Origin: Pseudocalidococcus sp964653145
Lineage (GTDB): Bacteria; Cyanobacteriota; Cyanobacteriia; Thermosynechococcales; Thermosynechococcaceae
DNA: 64,000 bases
Reading direction: 5' to 3'
Assembly (NCBI GenBank): GCA_964653145.1
Contig: CAZZCG010000010.1
Coordinates: forward strand, 41,788-105,787
The notes below the pieces were generated by a model, which saw nothing but the letters and a program-made list of their open reading frames with translations, did no database searches and was not told the DNA's origin. Positions 62,493-64,000 of this stretch are shown here, piece by piece. The translations under genes and the position numbers were made by a program. Each line of letters opens with the position of its first letter. The first letter of the stretch is position 1.

Positions 62493-63398
62493 CTACTCTA
62501 AGGCATAGACTTGACCATGAATCAGGAGGCGAGTAATCCCTTTTCCCTGAAGATAGGGGGTAGTTTTCCGGAGCATATTGCCATCGGGAACCTTGATGAC
62601 GGTTTTGCGCAAAATACTTTCTGAATTCTTGTAAATGCGTTGATTGCGCTGGGAAAACCGCATAGCCACTGACCGGCTTTCAAAGATTGGCAGGGTTTTT
62701 TGTAGTTCTTCCTCTTGGGCAGCATGGCCGAGCCCCCGAAATTCTGCTAGAGGGCGAGCTAGTAACTCTGAGCGTGTATCAATGACGAGATAGCAGGGCT
62801 TGGGCAGTACGGCAGCCTCTAGGGGGAAAATAGCAATCTCAGTGGGGCTGGGTTCCTCCGCTAGCATTTCAGCCGCTTCATCGGGATCATCGGCACTATC
62901 ACTATCCTCTTCCTCATCATCAAAGTCCTCATCCCCAAAGTCGTCTAAATCTTGCCCCGCCAGGCCGGTGAGATCATCAGCATCCTCGTCATCGGTATCA
63001 AGGCTGACATCAGAAGCAACCACCACATCCGGCCCCTGGGACACTGGTGGCGCTACCGGGAGCTCCTGAGGTTCGGCAGCTGTATCTGGAGCAGGTGGCG
63101 TAGATGAACGTTTGCGGCGGGTGACCGGCTGACGCGGTTGGGGGCTCACAGGGCCTGGGGGAGGTTCTGGCGACTCAGATTCTGCCACGGGATCAGCCGG
63201 CTTGGTGGTTTTAACAATTTTCGGGGATGCTTTTGGCTCTAGTGTAGGTTCTGGCTCGGTTTCAGCGGTTTTGATCGTTCGGCGAATCGTATTTTCACTC
63301 ACCCCAAATTGGCTGGCCAACTCCTTAATCGACTCCCCCTGAACCGCAGCTATCACTATCGCTGATTTTTCCTCTAGGGTGAGCCGTTTGTAAGTCAT
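62493..63398 (-). CDS. HTH protein with acidic/proline linker
   Basis: A 301-residue protein: an N-terminal helix-turn-helix of the resolvase/transposase-like type (LTLEEKSAIVIAAVQGESIKELASQFGVSENTIRRTI), a long Pro/Glu-rich and then Asp/Glu-rich linker (about 45-190), and a C-terminal domain of about 110 residues (PCYLVIDTRSELLARPLAEFRGLGHAA). No recombinase catalytic domain is present. The C-terminal domain is unknown. It may be a transcription factor or DNA-bridging protein conserved in cyanobacteria. Confidence 0.65.
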   Translation of the reverse strand: MTYKRLTLEEKSAIVIAAVQGESIKELASQFGVSENTIRRTIKTAETEPEPTLEPKASPKIVKTTKPADPVAESESPEPPPGPVSPQPRQPVTRRKRSSTPPAPDTAAEPQELPVAPPVSQGPDVVVASDVSLDTDDEDADDLTGLAGQDLDDFGDEDFDDEEEDSDSADDPDEAAEMLAEEPSPTEIAIFPLEAAVLPKPCYLVIDTRSELLARPLAEFRGLGHAAQEEELQKTLPIFESRSVAMRFSQRNQRIYKNSESILRKTVIKVPDGNMLRKTTPYLQGKGITRLLIHGQVYALE

Positions 63399-63521
63399 TG
63401 CGTCCTCGAATTGAAACCATGCTTCTATTATCTCCCATCTGTTTTCCGGCCTAGCAGGAGTCTGGAAACAAAACCCACAACTTATGAACGATTGAGCTGG
63501 AGTTCCGAACCCGAGAGAGCG

Positions 63522-64000
63522 TTAATTTAAATCTGTGACATCGCCAGCAAAACTATAGACCTCAATCCCTAAGGCCTGAGCCACAGGTAAAGTGCGCTGG
63601 TCTACCATTGAAGAAATAACCAGCTTTCGGCAAGCCGGGCCTTCCTGGTGTTTTTCATAAAAGCTCACTTTCCGGTCAGAGCTATACAGGTCGGCTTTAC
63701 ACAGGGACGACTTAACTTCACACAGAATAAGACAGCCATTGCTGATAATTACGTCAATTTCTACTTGATCTGGGCGGACAAATACTTCTCCAGCATCATC
63801 AAAATTATTGACGTGAAGAACTTGCACACCAAAGGAGATTTCTACAATTCCCTTGAGTGCGTTCCGGAAACTTGCTTCTGAAGATAACCCCTTGCGCCAA
63901 CCCAACGTGCCAATGGTGCTCTGATATTGCTGCTGCGTACAAAGAATTTCAGCGATTTGTTCATTCCATTTGCGGGCCTGTTCTTGGCGATCTTGTTCTA
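63522..64000 (-). CDS. DUF3782-like PD-(D/E)XK-fold protein, 5' end beyond the window
   Basis: The frame is open from the stop at 63522 to the right edge of the window, so the gene continues beyond it. The visible part has a polar helical N-terminal region (EQDRQEQARKWNEQIAEIL), then GTLGWRKGLSSEASFRNALKGI, and a nuclease-like core: QVEIDVIISNGCLILCEVKSS, the classical D...E-x-K layout. These DUF3782-type proteins are common in cyanobacteria; role unknown. The region lacks GGCCTGG copies. Confidence 0.75.
   Translation of the reverse strand, partial: EQDRQEQARKWNEQIAEILCTQQQYQSTIGTLGWRKGLSSEASFRNALKGIVEISFGVQVLHVNNFDDAGEVFVRPDQVEIDVIISNGCLILCEVKSSLCKADLYSSDRKVSFYEKHQEGPACRKLVISSMVDQRTLPVAQALGIEVYSFAGDVTDLN

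Larger units (their letters stand above)
1..64000. repeat. Dispersed heptamer GGCCTGG / CCAGGCC
   Basis: This 7-mer, on either strand, recurs several times per kilobase over most of the window, inside and between genes (for example 33146, 33187, 33227, 33273, 33319, 34430). About 17 copies were counted by hand between 32.3 and 34.5 kb, and about 11 between 53.8 and 57.6 kb. Chance at even composition would give about 0.12 per kb. It joins a CCAGG (Dcm-type) site and a GGCC site. The rare extended palindrome CCAGGCCTGG also occurs (for example 23118, 50422). Confidence 0.85.

Noticed and set aside
62493..63398. A transposase, because of the N-terminal HTH
   Set aside because: No catalytic DDE or serine-recombinase domain and no flanking inverted repeats are visible.
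1..64000. A CRISPR array
   Set aside because: No set of regularly spaced identical repeats with unique spacers was seen. The GGCCTGG copies are irregularly spaced and too short.

Overview
The window is chromosomal DNA of a cyanobacterium. The evidence is the gene set: chlorophyll synthesis (chlM), an alkane-forming aldehyde deformylating oxygenase, the photosynthetic NDH-1 cluster ndhA-I-G-E, a GH57 glucan enzyme, and many families typical of cyanobacteria (DUF760, DUF3122, Uma2, pentapeptide repeats, a methylglyoxal-synthase/lipid-kinase fusion). Base composition is moderate in GC. The usual cyanobacterial HIP1 octamer occurs only once by eye, while the heptamer GGCCTGG/CCAGGCC recurs several times per kilobase. 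That fits a unicellular Synechococcus/Thermosynechococcus-like lineage, but the exact species is not claimed.

Layout. 0.3-6.1 kb: accD, a small acidic protein plus an MGS/lipid-kinase fusion, a 48-residue membrane protein, and a MlaD/ATPase lipid-transport pair followed by a HEAT-repeat gene. 6.1-11.4 kb: mutY, a truncated MNT nucleotidyltransferase remnant, a DUF760 gene, bioD and dacB (convergent, overlapping), a secreted pentapeptide protein and a GGCT-like protein. 11.4-16.8 kb: chlM, the aldehyde deformylating oxygenase (without an adjacent acyl-ACP reductase), DUF3122, a P-type ATPase without the metal-binding CPx motif, and Uma2. 17.1-25.8 kb: a VOC protein, a small TTG-start gene, an ABC-2 permease, a QueD-like enzyme, purA (TTG start), rplY, a zinc dehydrogenase and a large hybrid histidine kinase. 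26-38 kb: a PQQ-type propeller, GH57, an SDR, hicBA, ppa, a CPBP protease, murI, a pentapeptide protein, a tandem SagB-like oxidoreductase with an overlapping Rrf2 regulator, and trpF. 38.4-42.1 kb: a single-chain 5-oxoprolinase.

The accessory island is 42.1-44.6 kb. It is AT-rich, free of the GGCCTGG motif, and carries a convergent pair: a TcmP-family protein and a phage Gp37/Gp68-family protein with a three-cysteine motif. Remnants of Uma2 and DUF433 genes lie next to it. This is the best candidate for a poorly described system. 44.6-53.8 kb: a yeast-like cytosine deaminase, an MCP-like soluble coiled-coil protein, an ABC-F ATPase, ygfZ, a second secreted pentapeptide protein, a membrane GTPase, a pseudo-alpha/beta-hydrolase and a secreted HExxH protein. 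53.8-64 kb: thrB, the ndh cluster, a GPH sugar transporter, a zinc-ribbon membrane protein with a decayed fragment behind it, an NDP-sugar pyrophosphorylase, a HTH protein with an acidic linker, and a DUF3782-like nuclease-fold protein that runs off the end.

Most of the window is ordinary housekeeping DNA with short operons, ATGA overlaps and convergent 3' overlaps. The unusual parts are the genome-wide heptamer, the TcmP island, several broken accessory genes, and several apparently catalytically degenerate members of enzyme families.
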